A program made the position numbers and the translations under genes. The notes under the pieces are model-generated. The model was given only the letters and a program-made list of their open reading frames with translations, made no database searches and had not been told where the DNA came from. Shown piece by piece: positions 17,451-26,742 of a stretch of DNA of 64,000 nucleotides (positions within the stretch are counted from its first letter, which is position 1; each line of letters begins with the position of its first letter). Source of the stretch: Bradyrhizobium sp. CCGB12 (GTDB taxonomy: Bacteria; Pseudomonadota; Alphaproteobacteria; Rhizobiales; Xanthobacteraceae); contig NZ_JANADO010000001.1 of NCBI RefSeq assembly GCF_024199845.1, positions 2,914,001 through 2,978,000 on the forward strand, given 5' to 3'.

Positions 17451-17478
17451 AAGCCCCGGTGGAAGCCGGGGCTTTTGA
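17451..17478. terminator. Bidirectional terminator between SDR and porin genes
   Basis: AAGCCCCGG (17451-17459) pairs with CCGGGGCTT (17466-17474). T runs follow on both strands (TTTTGAATTTT rightward, CTTCTTTTTG leftward). It serves the converging SDR and porin genes. Confidence 0.85.
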
Positions 17479-17527
17479 ATTTTGCAGTGATCGTCTTTTA
17501 TAGGTGCTTGGTCGTTCGTTGACGTGC

Positions 17528-18301
17528 TCAGTAGCGCGCGATGACCGGCGCGTCGAACTTGTAGCTCGCGCGCACGACAGCCCACTGGATGTCGCGCGGC
17601 TTGGCGTCGAAGGTGTAGTTACCCGAAGTGCCGCCGAGCTGATAGGTCTGGCTGCCGAAAGCCGCGTAGTTGTATTCGAGGCCGACGATCCAATTGCGGG
17701 TGATGCCGTATTCCCAGCCGGCGCCGACGGTCCAGCCGTTGTGCCAATGGGTCTGGCCGCCGGAGCCCGTGGACGGGTTCGCAACGTTGTCGACCACCGA
17801 CAGGCGATTGTTCACGCCGGCATAGCCGCCCTTGATGTAGAACAGGTTGTTCTGCACGGCGAAGCCCGCACGGCCGACGACGGTCGCCAGCACGCTTGCG
17901 CGCCAGCTGAATTGATCGTCGAGGCCGACGCCAAACACGGTGTTCGTGAACGAGCCCTTGTTGTCGAGGCCGGAGATCGTGCCTTCCATGCCGAACACGT
18001 AATTGTTGGCCTGCCAGTTGTAGCCGATCTGGGCGCCGCCCATGATGCCCGACTTGCGCTGACGGAAGCCTTCGCCCGGCGAAAGGTCGCCGAACGCCGC
18101 GCCGGTCCCGTTGTTGATGAACTGCTCGTTGGTCCACGCGCCACCGATATGACCGCCGACATAGAAACCGGTCCAGTTGAACAGCGGCTCGACATAGGCG
18201 GGCGCCTTCGTGTAGCGCGCGCCGAGATCGGCGGCGGAAGCAGCGCCGGTCGAAACCAGAGCGGTCGTGCAGGCGAAGGCGGCAATCAATTTGTTACGCA
18301 T
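17528..18301 (-). CDS. Outer-membrane beta-barrel porin-like protein
   Basis: A 257-residue Omp25/RopB-type barrel. Signal peptide MRNKLIAAFACTTALVSTG... is cut after AASA, before ADLGARYTKAPAYVEP. The mature part repeats strands such as NWTGFYVGGHIGGAW and ends in YKFDAPVIARY. It is a paralogue of the protein at 15357. The ATG at 18299-18301 is chosen because the signal peptide begins there. Upstream is a 180-base AT-richer stretch that must hold its promoter. Confidence 0.92.
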   Translation of the reverse strand: MRNKLIAAFACTTALVSTGAASAADLGARYTKAPAYVEPLFNWTGFYVGGHIGGAWTNEQFINNGTGAAFGDLSPGEGFRQRKSGIMGGAQIGYNWQANNYVFGMEGTISGLDNKGSFTNTVFGVGLDDQFSWRASVLATVVGRAGFAVQNNLFYIKGGYAGVNNRLSVVDNVANPSTGSGGQTHWHNGWTVGAGWEYGITRNWIVGLEYNYAAFGSQTYQLGGTSGNYTFDAKPRDIQWAVVRASYKFDAPVIARY

Positions 18302-18480
18302 GGTACACCCCGTGTCCTCAGATGGGCGCACGCTCACAGACGGCCCTTACTAAAATTGAAATCAACACGGTTAACGTGACGAATTCGGCACGCATTGCGC
18401 CGGGAATCCATTGGCGCTGTTGCACGCGCGCAACGCGCCGCGCACGATTTAACGCAGCGTTATCCCTGCCGAAGTTTGCG

Positions 18481-19728
18481 CTACGATTCTGGCGCGGCCT
18501 TCGAATGCACGTGCTCGGGCCGAACACCAAGCGCAAGCAGGCGCGCCGGAATGCCCTGTAGCCAGGGCAGTGCGGTGATGAGGCGCACGATCAGCGGCAC
18601 CTTCAACGGCCGGTCGCCGGGCTGCAAGGCGCCACTGATGATGTTGTTCTGCACGACGACCTGCATCCGCTGCGTCATCTTCACCGGAAACTCGCGCCGG
18701 CGCCTGACCGCATCGAGCTCGTTCTCCGACGGGCAGCCGTGGTTCAGCTTGTCCGCCAGCAGGTTTGCGGTCGCAACCGCGTCCTGCACGGCGAGATTGA
18801 CGCCGACGCCGCCGACCGGCGACATCGCGTGCGCGGCGTCGCCGATGCACAGCAGGCCAGGCCGGGTCCAGCGCGTCAAGCGGTTGATCGCGACGGTGAG
18901 CAGCTTGATGTCGTCAAAGCTCTTCACCTCCGCGATGCCAGATCGAAGGATCGGCGCCATGCGCACGACGTCATCGAGCAACGCCTGCAATCCCCTCGCC
19001 TTCACCGCATCGAATTGTCCCTTGGCGATGACATAGGCGCATTGCCAATAGTCGCCGCGGTCGAAGGTGATCATCATCTTGCCGGGCTCGACGCGCGCGA
19101 ACACATTCTCCGTCTCGTCGGGTTTGCGGCCGGCACGGAACCACAGCACGTCCATCGGCGCGCCGATCTCCTCGACACCAAGACCCGCGCGCTCGCGCAC
19201 CGTGGAATGCCGGCCGTCGCAGGCGATGGTGAGATCAGCCTCGATGTCGATGATGCCCTCAGGCGTCTTTGCCCGCACGCCGGCGATCGTCTCGCCGCGG
19301 CGGATCAGATCGACCGCCTCCGTGCCCATCATCACCTCGAGCGAGGCAAAGCGCCGGCCGGCCTCGCGCAGATAATTCAGGAAGTCCCATTGCGGCATGA
19401 AGGCGATGAAAGGGTATTTGGTATGGAGCCGGCTGAGATCGGCGATGCGCACCGGCGTGCCGCCGAACAGGCCGTCCATTTTCTGCAAGCGCTGATGCGG
19501 CAGCTTCAGGAAGCCGTCGATCAGGCCGAGCTCGTCCATCACCTGAAGCGTCGAGGGATGCACGGTGTCACCGCGGAAGTCGCGGAAGAAATCCGCATGC
19601 TTCTCCAGCACCACGACATCGATGCCGGCGCGTCCCAGGAGATAGCCGAGCATCATGCCCGCCGGACCGCCGCCGACGATGCAGCAGCGGACTTTTGCCG
19701 TTCGTTTGGGTTGCTGGTCAGATGTCAT
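18481..19728 (-). CDS. FAD-dependent monooxygenase, class A flavoprotein
   Basis: 415 residues with the FAD-binding loop CCIVGGGPAGMMLGYLLGRAG near the N-terminus, the middle DG motif (IACDGRHSTVRERAG) and the GD motif CIGDAAHAMSPVGGVGVNLAVQDAV. This is the UbiH/PHBH plan, which hydroxylates aromatic or polyketide-like substrates with NAD(P)H and oxygen. Nothing in the neighbourhood points to a substrate. The C-terminus (residues 370-415) is hydrophobic with short helices. ATG 19728 is preferred to a TTG at 19764. Confidence 0.87.
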   Translation of the reverse strand: MTSDQQPKRTAKVRCCIVGGGPAGMMLGYLLGRAGIDVVVLEKHADFFRDFRGDTVHPSTLQVMDELGLIDGFLKLPHQRLQKMDGLFGGTPVRIADLSRLHTKYPFIAFMPQWDFLNYLREAGRRFASLEVMMGTEAVDLIRRGETIAGVRAKTPEGIIDIEADLTIACDGRHSTVRERAGLGVEEIGAPMDVLWFRAGRKPDETENVFARVEPGKMMITFDRGDYWQCAYVIAKGQFDAVKARGLQALLDDVVRMAPILRSGIAEVKSFDDIKLLTVAINRLTRWTRPGLLCIGDAAHAMSPVGGVGVNLAVQDAVATANLLADKLNHGCPSENELDAVRRRREFPVKMTQRMQVVVQNNIISGALQPGDRPLKVPLIVRLITALPWLQGIPARLLALGVRPEHVHSKAAPES

Positions 19729-19871
19729 TGCAGCCGGGACCTCGCGATGTGACTGTCGGTCCAAATATGTCGACCAATTGTAACGCGGGTACCAGTCGCG
19801 TGCAGTTCCAATTTTGCGGCGAGCCCCGTCGCAATCGATCCACGGCAGCAGACACTGCCAGGGCCAACAAA

Positions 19872-19896
19872 AAAGGCCCGCGGTGCACGGGCCTTT
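19872..19896 (-). terminator. Terminator of the Gly/Ala-rich protein gene
   Basis: AAAGGCCCG (19872-19880) pairs with CGGGCCTTT (19888-19896). On the minus strand the stem is followed by TTTTTTG, 18 bases past the stop of the 19914 gene. Confidence 0.85.
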
Positions 19897-19913
19897 CGTA
19901 GAAGCGGGCGGGA

Positions 19914-20348
19914 CTATTTCTGGTCCTCGTTGCTGGTCCCGGTCCCCGGACTGCCGATCGGTAACCCATTGGGCGCATGTCCTACACCCGTGTTTCGCTC
20001 GACCTGCGCCGCTGCGGGTGTCTTTCCGTTCGCCGTTGGAAGCTGAACGTTCGGATTGTTCTGGCTGATGTTGCTATTCACGTTGGCACCCGTGGTGGTC
20101 CCTTGCGTCCCCATTCCTGAGGGAGCCGATGGCCCGGAATTGGCGCTGCCGGACGACGTGCCGGTTCCGGCACCCGAGCTGCCCGCAGATCCGGCGCTGG
20201 CGCCGCCGGTCCCTGTGCCTGCACCCGCACCTGCCGCAGCACCCGCGCCTGCACCACCGCCGCCTGCGCCACCACCACCCCCTTGGGCAAAGGCGGCCGT
20301 CGAAAGCGCAGCGCAAGCGATCGTCACGAGGATGGATTTGCGGATCAT
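19914..20348 (-). CDS. Secreted Gly/Ala/Ser-rich low-complexity protein
   Basis: A 144-residue protein. Signal peptide MIRKSILVTIACAALSTAAFA is cut before QGGGGGAGGGG. The mature part is a Gly/Ala/Thr/Ser tract, then a more ordered tail with NVNSNISQNNPNVQLP and NGLPIGSPGTG. AGGGAG precedes the ATG at 20346-20348. No domain is recognised. It could be an envelope or extracellular flexible protein. A terminator follows the stop. Confidence 0.75.
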   Translation of the reverse strand: MIRKSILVTIACAALSTAAFAQGGGGGAGGGGAGAGAAAGAGAGTGTGGASAGSAGSSGAGTGTSSGSANSGPSAPSGMGTQGTTTGANVNSNISQNNPNVQLPTANGKTPAAAQVERNTGVGHAPNGLPIGSPGTGTSNEDQK

Positions 20349-20497
20349 GGATCGTCTCCCTGGTTTGACAGACAATCCAAAAAACTGAGAAGTTGTTCCT
20401 ACTCCTCAAGCGAATAGACGTCGGCTCTCCTCAGCTCCGTTCCCCCGACGGTACCCGCTCTCAGTTGCCCAAGAGCGGGCCCTTGCCCTGGTGCCGC

Positions 20498-20770
20498 TCA
20501 GGCTTTCTTTTCCTTAAGGTCGAAATCCATCTGCCACGTCGAATTGCCAGGCTGTTTTCGGAATATCCAGATGGTGAGGGTTGAGCCGGGCGGAATGACG
20601 ATGCTGTCGCCTTCGTGCATCGTGAACTGCCGAATGTTGCTTTCAGTCGCCCATATCGAATGAGAATAGACGTCCTTGTCACTGGACTTGGTGCAGCTCA
20701 AAACCCCACCGCCCACAACGGCCCGTGTGATGGTTTGACTAACGGACGAGTCCAAATGGATTGCGGTCAT
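20498..20770 (-). CDS. Hypothetical protein (90 residues)
   Basis: Starts MTAIHLDSSVSQTITRAVVGGG and is rich in beta-forming residues, with MHEGDSIVIPPGSTLTIW and a charged end (DLKEKKA). The ATG at 20768-20770 lies eight bases after GGAG, better placed than the ATG two codons earlier. Base composition is slightly less GC-rich than the neighbours, so recent acquisition is possible. I recognise no family. The GDSIVIPPGS stretch is reminiscent of a cupin strand, but that is weak. Confidence 0.55.
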   Translation of the reverse strand: MTAIHLDSSVSQTITRAVVGGGVLSCTKSSDKDVYSHSIWATESNIRQFTMHEGDSIVIPPGSTLTIWIFRKQPGNSTWQMDFDLKEKKA

Positions 20771-20916
20771 CGGCATTCTCCAAAAATATGAATGAAACGC
20801 CGGATGCTCCCTCAGGTTGTCATGGTCTGTCAAGCACTCCAACGATCGCTAAGGCCGTTTGACAGATTTGATCAGCGCGCTTGGCGTTGGCTGACAGACG
20901 AGGCAGCCGAGGGACC

Positions 20917-22428
20917 TCAATTGTTGCTGCGGTTCGCGCTGCGAAAACTCTTGATCTCCGAGACGCTGCCGTCGCGATAGGTCAGCTCCACCGAGACGAA
21001 CTGCGTGGCCGGGGCGAGCTTCATGTAGAGCGGCATGCCGGTGGTGATCGCGCTGGGATCGCGCATGTCGCAACCCGGCATCTTCAACACCTGGTTGGGC
21101 ACAGCGGTGTCGATGCCGATGCGAACCTCGCGGATCGCGCAGCGGTAGGACACGAGGTGCGTGTAGTAGACCAATAGGCCGTTGAACTCGCGGAACGACA
21201 GCCAGCTCGTCGCGGTCATGTCGAGGATCTTGCGCTGGTCGCGGATCAGCGCGGCCTCGGGATCGAACCTGATCGGGAACGGTCCCTGCATCTCACCGGA
21301 CTGGTCGACATAGCGGACCTCGATGGTGCCGGCCGCAGCGTCCGGCGGCAATTCGATCGACGGGTTCGGCATCCGCTTGCGCGTGCGCGGATCGAGCGTG
21401 TCGATGAAGCCGGTCTCGCGGAAATCGCCTTTGCCGGCCATGCGCCAGGAAATGCCGACCGTCGGGTCGGCGAAGGAGAACACCACGCTCCAGCCGCCAT
21501 TGTGCCGCGAGAAGCTCGCGATCGGCGCGTTGGTGGTCTCCTCCTTCGGCAGTTGCGGCACCGACACCGGCGGCAGCGCTGCGAGCTTCTGCGGCGGCGG
21601 CTCGTCCGAGCGCGCGGCATCCTTGGCGAGGCCGCTGAGGAACACGTCGTCGACCATCTGGTCGAAATAGACAGGCACCTGCCTGTGCTTCACGGTATCG
21701 GCCATCTCGCTGACGGCACGGCGGGTGCGCTGCGCCACCTGCACGAGGTTCTCGCCAGGCTTGAGCAGCTCCTTGGCGAAGGTGCGCGTGAACACCGAAT
21801 TTGGATTGGCGTCGTCGTTGGACAGGCGATCGAGCGCGGTCTGGCGGGGCCCTGCCGAAAACACCGAGAACACGCCTTCCGGCAATTGCGTCATCGGCGC
21901 AAGCCCGCCGCCGCCGGCGACCGCACGGGTGCCCTTGCGCTCGAACGGATTGTTGCGGCAGGCGTCGAACACCAGGATCGAGGTCCGCGCCTTCTTGTTC
22001 TGGAGGCGCTCGACGATGCGGTCGGCGAGGATCGAGGCGTCGCGCACCAGCTCTTCCTGTCCCTCGGTAGCCGCCGGCACGTCGGTCGGCAGCAGATAGT
22101 TCTGGCCCATGATCTCGAAGCCGTGGCCGGCATAGAAGAAGAACGCGGTGTCGCCGGGCTCGATCGCCTTGTCGAAGGCGAGCAGCGTCTCGGAGAATTG
22201 CTGCCGGTTCTGGTTCTCGGCGAGCATCACCGAGAAGCCGAGCTGCCTCAGCGTATCGCCCATGGTACGGGCGTCGTTGACCGCCTTGAGCAGCTTCGGC
22301 ACGTTCCTGTAGTCGTTGTTGCCGACGACGAGCGCGACGCGCTTCTCGGCATGTGCGGGAATTGCAAACCCGCTCAGGCCCGCCGCAAGCCCAAGGGCGG
22401 CCAGAAATCTGAAAAGCCGACGCGTCAT
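20917..22428 (-). CDS. Caspase-like (C14) secreted protein
   Basis: A metacaspase-type peptidase domain after a signal peptide (MTRRLFRFLAALGLAAGL..., AHA cut site). The p20 core begins KRVALVVGNNDYRNVPKL. The catalytic dyad is present: His in AFFFYAGHGFEIMG and Cys in LVFDACRNNPF. Residues about 270-500 form a separate C-terminal region with beta-rich segments such as VVFSFADPTVGISW and no clear homology. Bacterial caspase-homologues of this layout are common in Bradyrhizobium and largely uncharacterised. An ATG at 22482 has the better ribosome site (AGAGG) and adds 18 residues; I prefer the start at the signal peptide. Confidence 0.87.
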   Translation of the reverse strand: MTRRLFRFLAALGLAAGLSGFAIPAHAEKRVALVVGNNDYRNVPKLLKAVNDARTMGDTLRQLGFSVMLAENQNRQQFSETLLAFDKAIEPGDTAFFFYAGHGFEIMGQNYLLPTDVPAATEGQEELVRDASILADRIVERLQNKKARTSILVFDACRNNPFERKGTRAVAGGGGLAPMTQLPEGVFSVFSAGPRQTALDRLSNDDANPNSVFTRTFAKELLKPGENLVQVAQRTRRAVSEMADTVKHRQVPVYFDQMVDDVFLSGLAKDAARSDEPPPQKLAALPPVSVPQLPKEETTNAPIASFSRHNGGWSVVFSFADPTVGISWRMAGKGDFRETGFIDTLDPRTRKRMPNPSIELPPDAAAGTIEVRYVDQSGEMQGPFPIRFDPEAALIRDQRKILDMTATSWLSFREFNGLLVYYTHLVSYRCAIREVRIGIDTAVPNQVLKMPGCDMRDPSAITTGMPLYMKLAPATQFVSVELTYRDGSVSEIKSFRSANRSNN

Positions 22429-22623
22429 CGAAAAATTCCCGTTGTAGACGGCCCCGCCGGTTCCCCTCGAACGGTCGTTCATTGGGACCTCTGCCGTTGA
22501 TGTGATAGTCGGCCCAGCCATATCGACGGTTCAAGGGTCATCATCCCCCGATTCCATCATTGCCCTATGGCAGATTCGAGCGGAATCTGCTTTTTCTTAG
22601 GCATTCCATTGAAAGGGGCTGCC

Positions 22624-23589
22624 GTGTATCGCTGGTGCACCGACGAGGTCGAGCCGCACGACCGCTTCGACTATTGGCGAGAAGTGCGCGCCAAGGGCCT
22701 GTTCGGCGTCACCGCCGAGCTCGAGCGCGAACGCCGTGCTGATTTCTTCGGCGAGTTCTCACTCTGCCAGCTTGGCGGAGCCGGCCTCGTCGAGCTGAAG
22801 GCCTCGCACTACAGTGTCGAGCGCAGCGCGTCGGACATCGCCTACGCGCCGGGCGACGCAATCTGCGTCTACCAGCAGCTCGGCAGCGGCGGCTGGTTCG
22901 GCGGGATGCGCGGCAGTGACTTTTTGATCGCCAATGGCAACTTCGCGACCAGCCACACCGACCTGCCCTATCGCACCACGCCGCTGGGCGCAGGTGGCTT
23001 CCATTTGCGGATCCTGAAGATCCCGGTGAGCGGCATCCCGGGGCAGGACAAGCGCATGCGCGAGCTCGCCCCGCGCACGTTTAACGATTCCAGCCTCGCC
23101 CCCCTCCTCGGCGCCTGCTTTGCCGATCTCGGCGAGGCTGCCGCGGGCGATGATGGCGCCGCCGGTGCAACCTCCATCGTCCAGGCTCTCGCCCATCTGG
23201 CGCTGATCGAGCGCGGTATCCTGCGACCCGGCAGCCGGCGCGGACAGGCCGCACTGCGGACCGCGCGCCTCTCGCAGGCACGGCACCTGATCGCGCGCCA
23301 CCTGCAAGACCCCAATCTCGCGCCGGCCATGGTGGCCGATCTGCTCGGCGTGTCCGTGCGTCACCTGCACATGCTGTTCGAGACGGCGGAGAAGAGCTTC
23401 TCGCAGACCGTGACCGACGAGCGCCTGAAACAGAGCCGCCGCCTGATGCGGGAGGCCCCGGAGCGGCTGATCGCTGATATCGCGATCTCCTGCGGTTTCG
23501 AGAGCCTGGCGACCTATTACCGGGTCTTCAACGCCGCCTATGGCATGGCCCCCGGCGACTTCCGAGCCCAAGGACCGGAGGGGCGTTAG
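22624..23589 (+). CDS. AraC family transcriptional regulator
   Basis: About 321 residues with an N-terminal sensing domain of the AraC-binding-2 type (ERSASDIAYAPGDAICVYQQL) and a C-terminal double helix-turn-helix. The first HTH is VADLLGVSVRHLHMLFE; the second is IADIAISCGFESLATYYRVFNAAYGMAPGDFR. The GTG at 22624 lies six bases after AAAGGGG. An in-frame ATG at 22567 has no ribosome site. It is divergent from the caspase-like gene across a short interval. Its effector and targets are unknown. Confidence 0.87.
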   Translation: MYRWCTDEVEPHDRFDYWREVRAKGLFGVTAELERERRADFFGEFSLCQLGGAGLVELKASHYSVERSASDIAYAPGDAICVYQQLGSGGWFGGMRGSDFLIANGNFATSHTDLPYRTTPLGAGGFHLRILKIPVSGIPGQDKRMRELAPRTFNDSSLAPLLGACFADLGEAAAGDDGAAGATSIVQALAHLALIERGILRPGSRRGQAALRTARLSQARHLIARHLQDPNLAPAMVADLLGVSVRHLHMLFETAEKSFSQTVTDERLKQSRRLMREAPERLIADIAISCGFESLATYYRVFNAAYGMAPGDFRAQGPEGR

Positions 23590-23700
23590 CTGTCGTTTGC
23601 CGGCTCCGGCCAGCGCCGCGGGTTGGGCGGAAAACCTTAGCCGCGCCCGCTATTTGGGCAAAAACCTCAGGTTTTTTAGGGTCTTCCCGCGCCCGCTCCA

Positions 23701-23728
23701 TTGACTTTGGCGGATTCCCGCCTATGTT
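23701..23728 (+). promoter_or_regulatory. Sigma-70-type promoter of rhlE
   Basis: TTGACT (23701-23706), a 16-base spacer, and TATGTT (23723-23728). It would give an untranslated leader of about 150 bases before the rhlE ATG at 23888. Confidence 0.5.
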
Positions 23729-23887
23729 CCGGGGCGACGCGGCTCAAATCGAAAACCGATTCCCGAGCCTGGCGCTTTGTTCGCGTGAGTCAGCACCCCC
23801 AGCTTCTTTGAGAGCGCGCCGTTTCGGGGTGGAACGCGACAGCCTTATTACCCTCGATTCCGAACGGCGGTTTCGACCAGAGGCTCA

Positions 23888-25411
23888 ATGTCCTTTTCAA
23901 ATCTCGGACTGTCCGAAAAAGTCCTCGCCGCAGTGGCGGCCACCGGTTACACCACCCCCACTCCCATTCAGGAACAGGCGATCCCCCACGTCCTCGCACG
24001 CAAGGACGTGCTCGGCATCGCCCAGACCGGCACCGGCAAGACCGCGGCCTTCGTGCTGCCGATGCTCACCATCCTCGAAAAGGGCCGAGCCCGGGCGCGC
24101 ATGCCGCGCACGCTGATCCTCGAGCCAACCCGCGAGCTCGCGGCCCAGGTCAAGGAAAACTTCGATCGCTACGGCGCCGGCCAGAAGCTCAATGTCGCCC
24201 TACTGATCGGTGGCGTCTCCTTCGGCGACCAGGATGCCAAGCTGACGCGCGGCGTCGACGTGCTGATCGCCACCCCCGGCCGCCTACTCGACCACACCGA
24301 GCGTGGCGGTCTCCTGCTCACCGGCGTCGAGCTGCTCGTCATCGACGAAGCCGACCGCATGCTGGACATGGGCTTCATCCCCGACATCGAGCGCATCTGC
24401 AAGCTCGTTCCCTTCACGCGGCAAACGCTGTTCTTCACCGCAACCATGCCGCCGGAGATCCGGCGCATCACCGAAGCCTTCCTGCACAATCCGCAAAAGG
24501 TCGAAGTCTCCCGGCCCGCCACCACCGCCGTGACCGTCACGCAGGCCCAGGTGCCCGCCGGACGCGAGGCGCACGAGAAGCGCGAGCTGCTCCGCCGCCT
24601 GCTGCGCGAGGCCAAGGACCTCAAGAACGCGATCATCTTCTGCAATCGCAAACGTGAAGTCGCCATCGTTCACAAATCGCTTCAGAAGCACGGCTTCAGC
24701 GTCGGCGCCCTGCACGGCGACATGGACCAGCCGGCCCGCATGGCTGCGCTCGATCAGTTCCGCAAGGGCGAGCTGCCGCTGCTGGTTGCCTCCGACGTTG
24801 CCGCACGCGGCCTCGACATTCCCGAGGTCAGCCACGTCTTCAATTTCGACGTCCCCCATCACGCCGACGACTACGTGCACCGCATCGGCCGCACTGGCCG
24901 CGCCGGCCGCACCGGAACTGCGATCTCGATCGTGACGCCGCTCGACCAGAAGTCGATGGTGGCGATCGAGAAGCTGATCGGCCAGAGCATTCCGCGCGCC
25001 GAGGACTACGAAATCCGTGCCGAGGCCGCCGACGGCACCGAGCGTCCACGTGAGCAGCGTGGCCGTGAACGTTCACGCGGCGGACGTGGCAAGCCGCAGC
25101 GCGGCGAGCGGCGCGGTCACGACCGCGAGCGCAGCCACGAGCCGCGCGAGGCGCGTGGTGAGGAACGGCCTTCAGCCGAAACACATCTTGCTCCCGAGGC
25201 GAAGCCTGCGCGCGAGGCGAAGTCTCCGCGTGAGGGGAGGCAATCATCCGAGCCGCGTCGCGGCGCGCGCCAGCAGGCCAATGCATCGCATGTGCCGTCG
25301 ATCGGCCGGCCCGAACCGCGCCGGCAACGCGAGGCCGACACCGAGCCGGGCGATCATTCGCATCTGCCGGCATTTCTGTTGCGCCCGGTTCGTTCCCCCG
25401 CCGGCGCCTGA
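23888..25411 (+). CDS. rhlE: DEAD-box ATP-dependent RNA helicase RhlE
   Basis: Unwinds RNA in ribosome assembly and RNA turnover. All core motifs are visible: Q motif TPTPIQEQAIP, I AQTGTGKT, Ia PTRELA, II DEADRMLDMGF, III as TAT (FFTATMPPEI), IV-VI with HGDMDQPARM, DVAARGLDIPEV and HRIGRTGRAGRTG. The last 130 residues are a disordered Arg/Glu/Gly-rich tail typical of RhlE. The AGAGG ribosome site is five bases before ATG. Its promoter appears about 190 bases upstream, giving a long leader. Confidence 0.94.
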   Translation: MSFSNLGLSEKVLAAVAATGYTTPTPIQEQAIPHVLARKDVLGIAQTGTGKTAAFVLPMLTILEKGRARARMPRTLILEPTRELAAQVKENFDRYGAGQKLNVALLIGGVSFGDQDAKLTRGVDVLIATPGRLLDHTERGGLLLTGVELLVIDEADRMLDMGFIPDIERICKLVPFTRQTLFFTATMPPEIRRITEAFLHNPQKVEVSRPATTAVTVTQAQVPAGREAHEKRELLRRLLREAKDLKNAIIFCNRKREVAIVHKSLQKHGFSVGALHGDMDQPARMAALDQFRKGELPLLVASDVAARGLDIPEVSHVFNFDVPHHADDYVHRIGRTGRAGRTGTAISIVTPLDQKSMVAIEKLIGQSIPRAEDYEIRAEAADGTERPREQRGRERSRGGRGKPQRGERRGHDRERSHEPREARGEERPSAETHLAPEAKPAREAKSPREGRQSSEPRRGARQQANASHVPSIGRPEPRRQREADTEPGDHSHLPAFLLRPVRSPAGA

Positions 25412-25576
25412 AGCGCGTCGCGCTTTTGGTTTCGGTTGAGGAAAAACGCCCCACACTTTTTCGGACGCTTTCGAGAACGTATATTTACGGGGCGTTCACG
25501 ATCGTCCGTTAGCCTACGAACATAATTTAAGCATTGCTGCGGTCGAGGGCGCATCGACCGCTGTGGGGTATGTTCC

Positions 25577-26644
25577 GTGGTCAAGGTTCTCGACGAACAC
25601 GAACGCACGATGGCGTTCGCCGAGGTAGCGCTCGGTCAGATCCGATCGCTTCGGCAGACGGCAATTCCCCGCAACTACGAGATCTGGTACGTCTACGCCA
25701 CCGGCTACAACGCACCGCTCAACAAGATCATCAACGAGACGCTGGCACGCAACGGCAAGCTGACCGAAGCCGATCTCGAGCAGATCTACGAGACCTATCT
25801 CTCCCACATCAAGACCACCGATCGCATCGACAAGGTCGGCGCGCGCGTCATCGGCGAGATCGACGACGTCGTGAAGGTTCTTGGCGATGCGCTCGGGATG
25901 AGCGGCTCCTATGATGCCAGCCTGTCGGGGGCGACCGCGAGACTGTCGTCAGCCAAGAGCCGCGACCAGATCAAGTCGATCGTCGAGGCGCTGCTGCATT
26001 CGACCAGCGAGATGCGCGAGGCCAACAAGGCGCTGGAAGGCCGCCTGATGCTGTCGAAGAACGAGATCAGCAATCTCCAGCAGAGCCTGGAGGCGATCCG
26101 CGCCGAGAGCCTGACCGATCCGCTCACGGGCCTCGGCAACCGCAAATATTTCGATCGCATGATCGGCATGGCCGTACAGAGTGCGCTCGCCTCCGGCGAG
26201 CCGCTGTCGCTGTTGCTGTTCGACATCGATCACTTCAAGTCGTTCAACGATTCCTACGGCCATCTCACCGGCGACCAGGTGCTGCGGCTGGTCGGCCTGT
26301 CCCTGAAGCAGACCATCAAGGGCCAGGACATCACCGCGCGCTATGGCGGCGAGGAATTCGCCGTGGTGCTGCCCAACACCGCGCTGCGCCAGGCCCTCAC
26401 CGTGGCCGATCACATCCGCCGCGCCGTGATGGCAAAGGAACTGAAGAAGAAGTCGACCGGCGAAATCCTCGGCCGCGTCACCATCTCCGTCGGCGTCTCC
26501 ATGCTCAAGCAGGGTGATGACACCGACGCGCTGATCGAGCGAGCCGATGCCTGCCTCTACGCCGCCAAGCGCAACGGCCGCAACCGCGTGATCTGCGAAG
26601 TCGATCCGGAATACGCGGTCGAAACGCACAACCGGGTGGCGTGA
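25577..26644 (+). CDS. Diguanylate cyclase (GGDEF)
   Basis: 355 residues. The first 165 are a helical region without a named sensor, ending in a coiled coil (LSKNEISNLQQSLEAIRAE). The GGDEF domain follows with LTGLGNRKYFDR, LLFDIDHFKSFNDSYGH, and GGEEF at residues 257-261. It should convert two GTP to c-di-GMP. The inhibitory RxxD site is replaced by KGQD (residues 248-251). The N-terminal part begins MVKVLDEHERTMAFAEVAL, resembling proteins in which it is a conserved uncharacterised domain. GTG start with GGGG nearby. No transmembrane helix, so cytoplasmic. Confidence 0.92.
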   Translation: MVKVLDEHERTMAFAEVALGQIRSLRQTAIPRNYEIWYVYATGYNAPLNKIINETLARNGKLTEADLEQIYETYLSHIKTTDRIDKVGARVIGEIDDVVKVLGDALGMSGSYDASLSGATARLSSAKSRDQIKSIVEALLHSTSEMREANKALEGRLMLSKNEISNLQQSLEAIRAESLTDPLTGLGNRKYFDRMIGMAVQSALASGEPLSLLLFDIDHFKSFNDSYGHLTGDQVLRLVGLSLKQTIKGQDITARYGGEEFAVVLPNTALRQALTVADHIRRAVMAKELKKKSTGEILGRVTISVGVSMLKQGDDTDALIERADACLYAAKRNGRNRVICEVDPEYAVETHNRVA

Positions 26645-26742
26645 CGCGGAAGCCCCGCGCCACCGCCCGCGCTTGACATTCCGACCTGACGAACGACATC
26701 TTCCTCGGCGCCTGACCGCGAGCGCCTGGAGGACTTGTCGTC

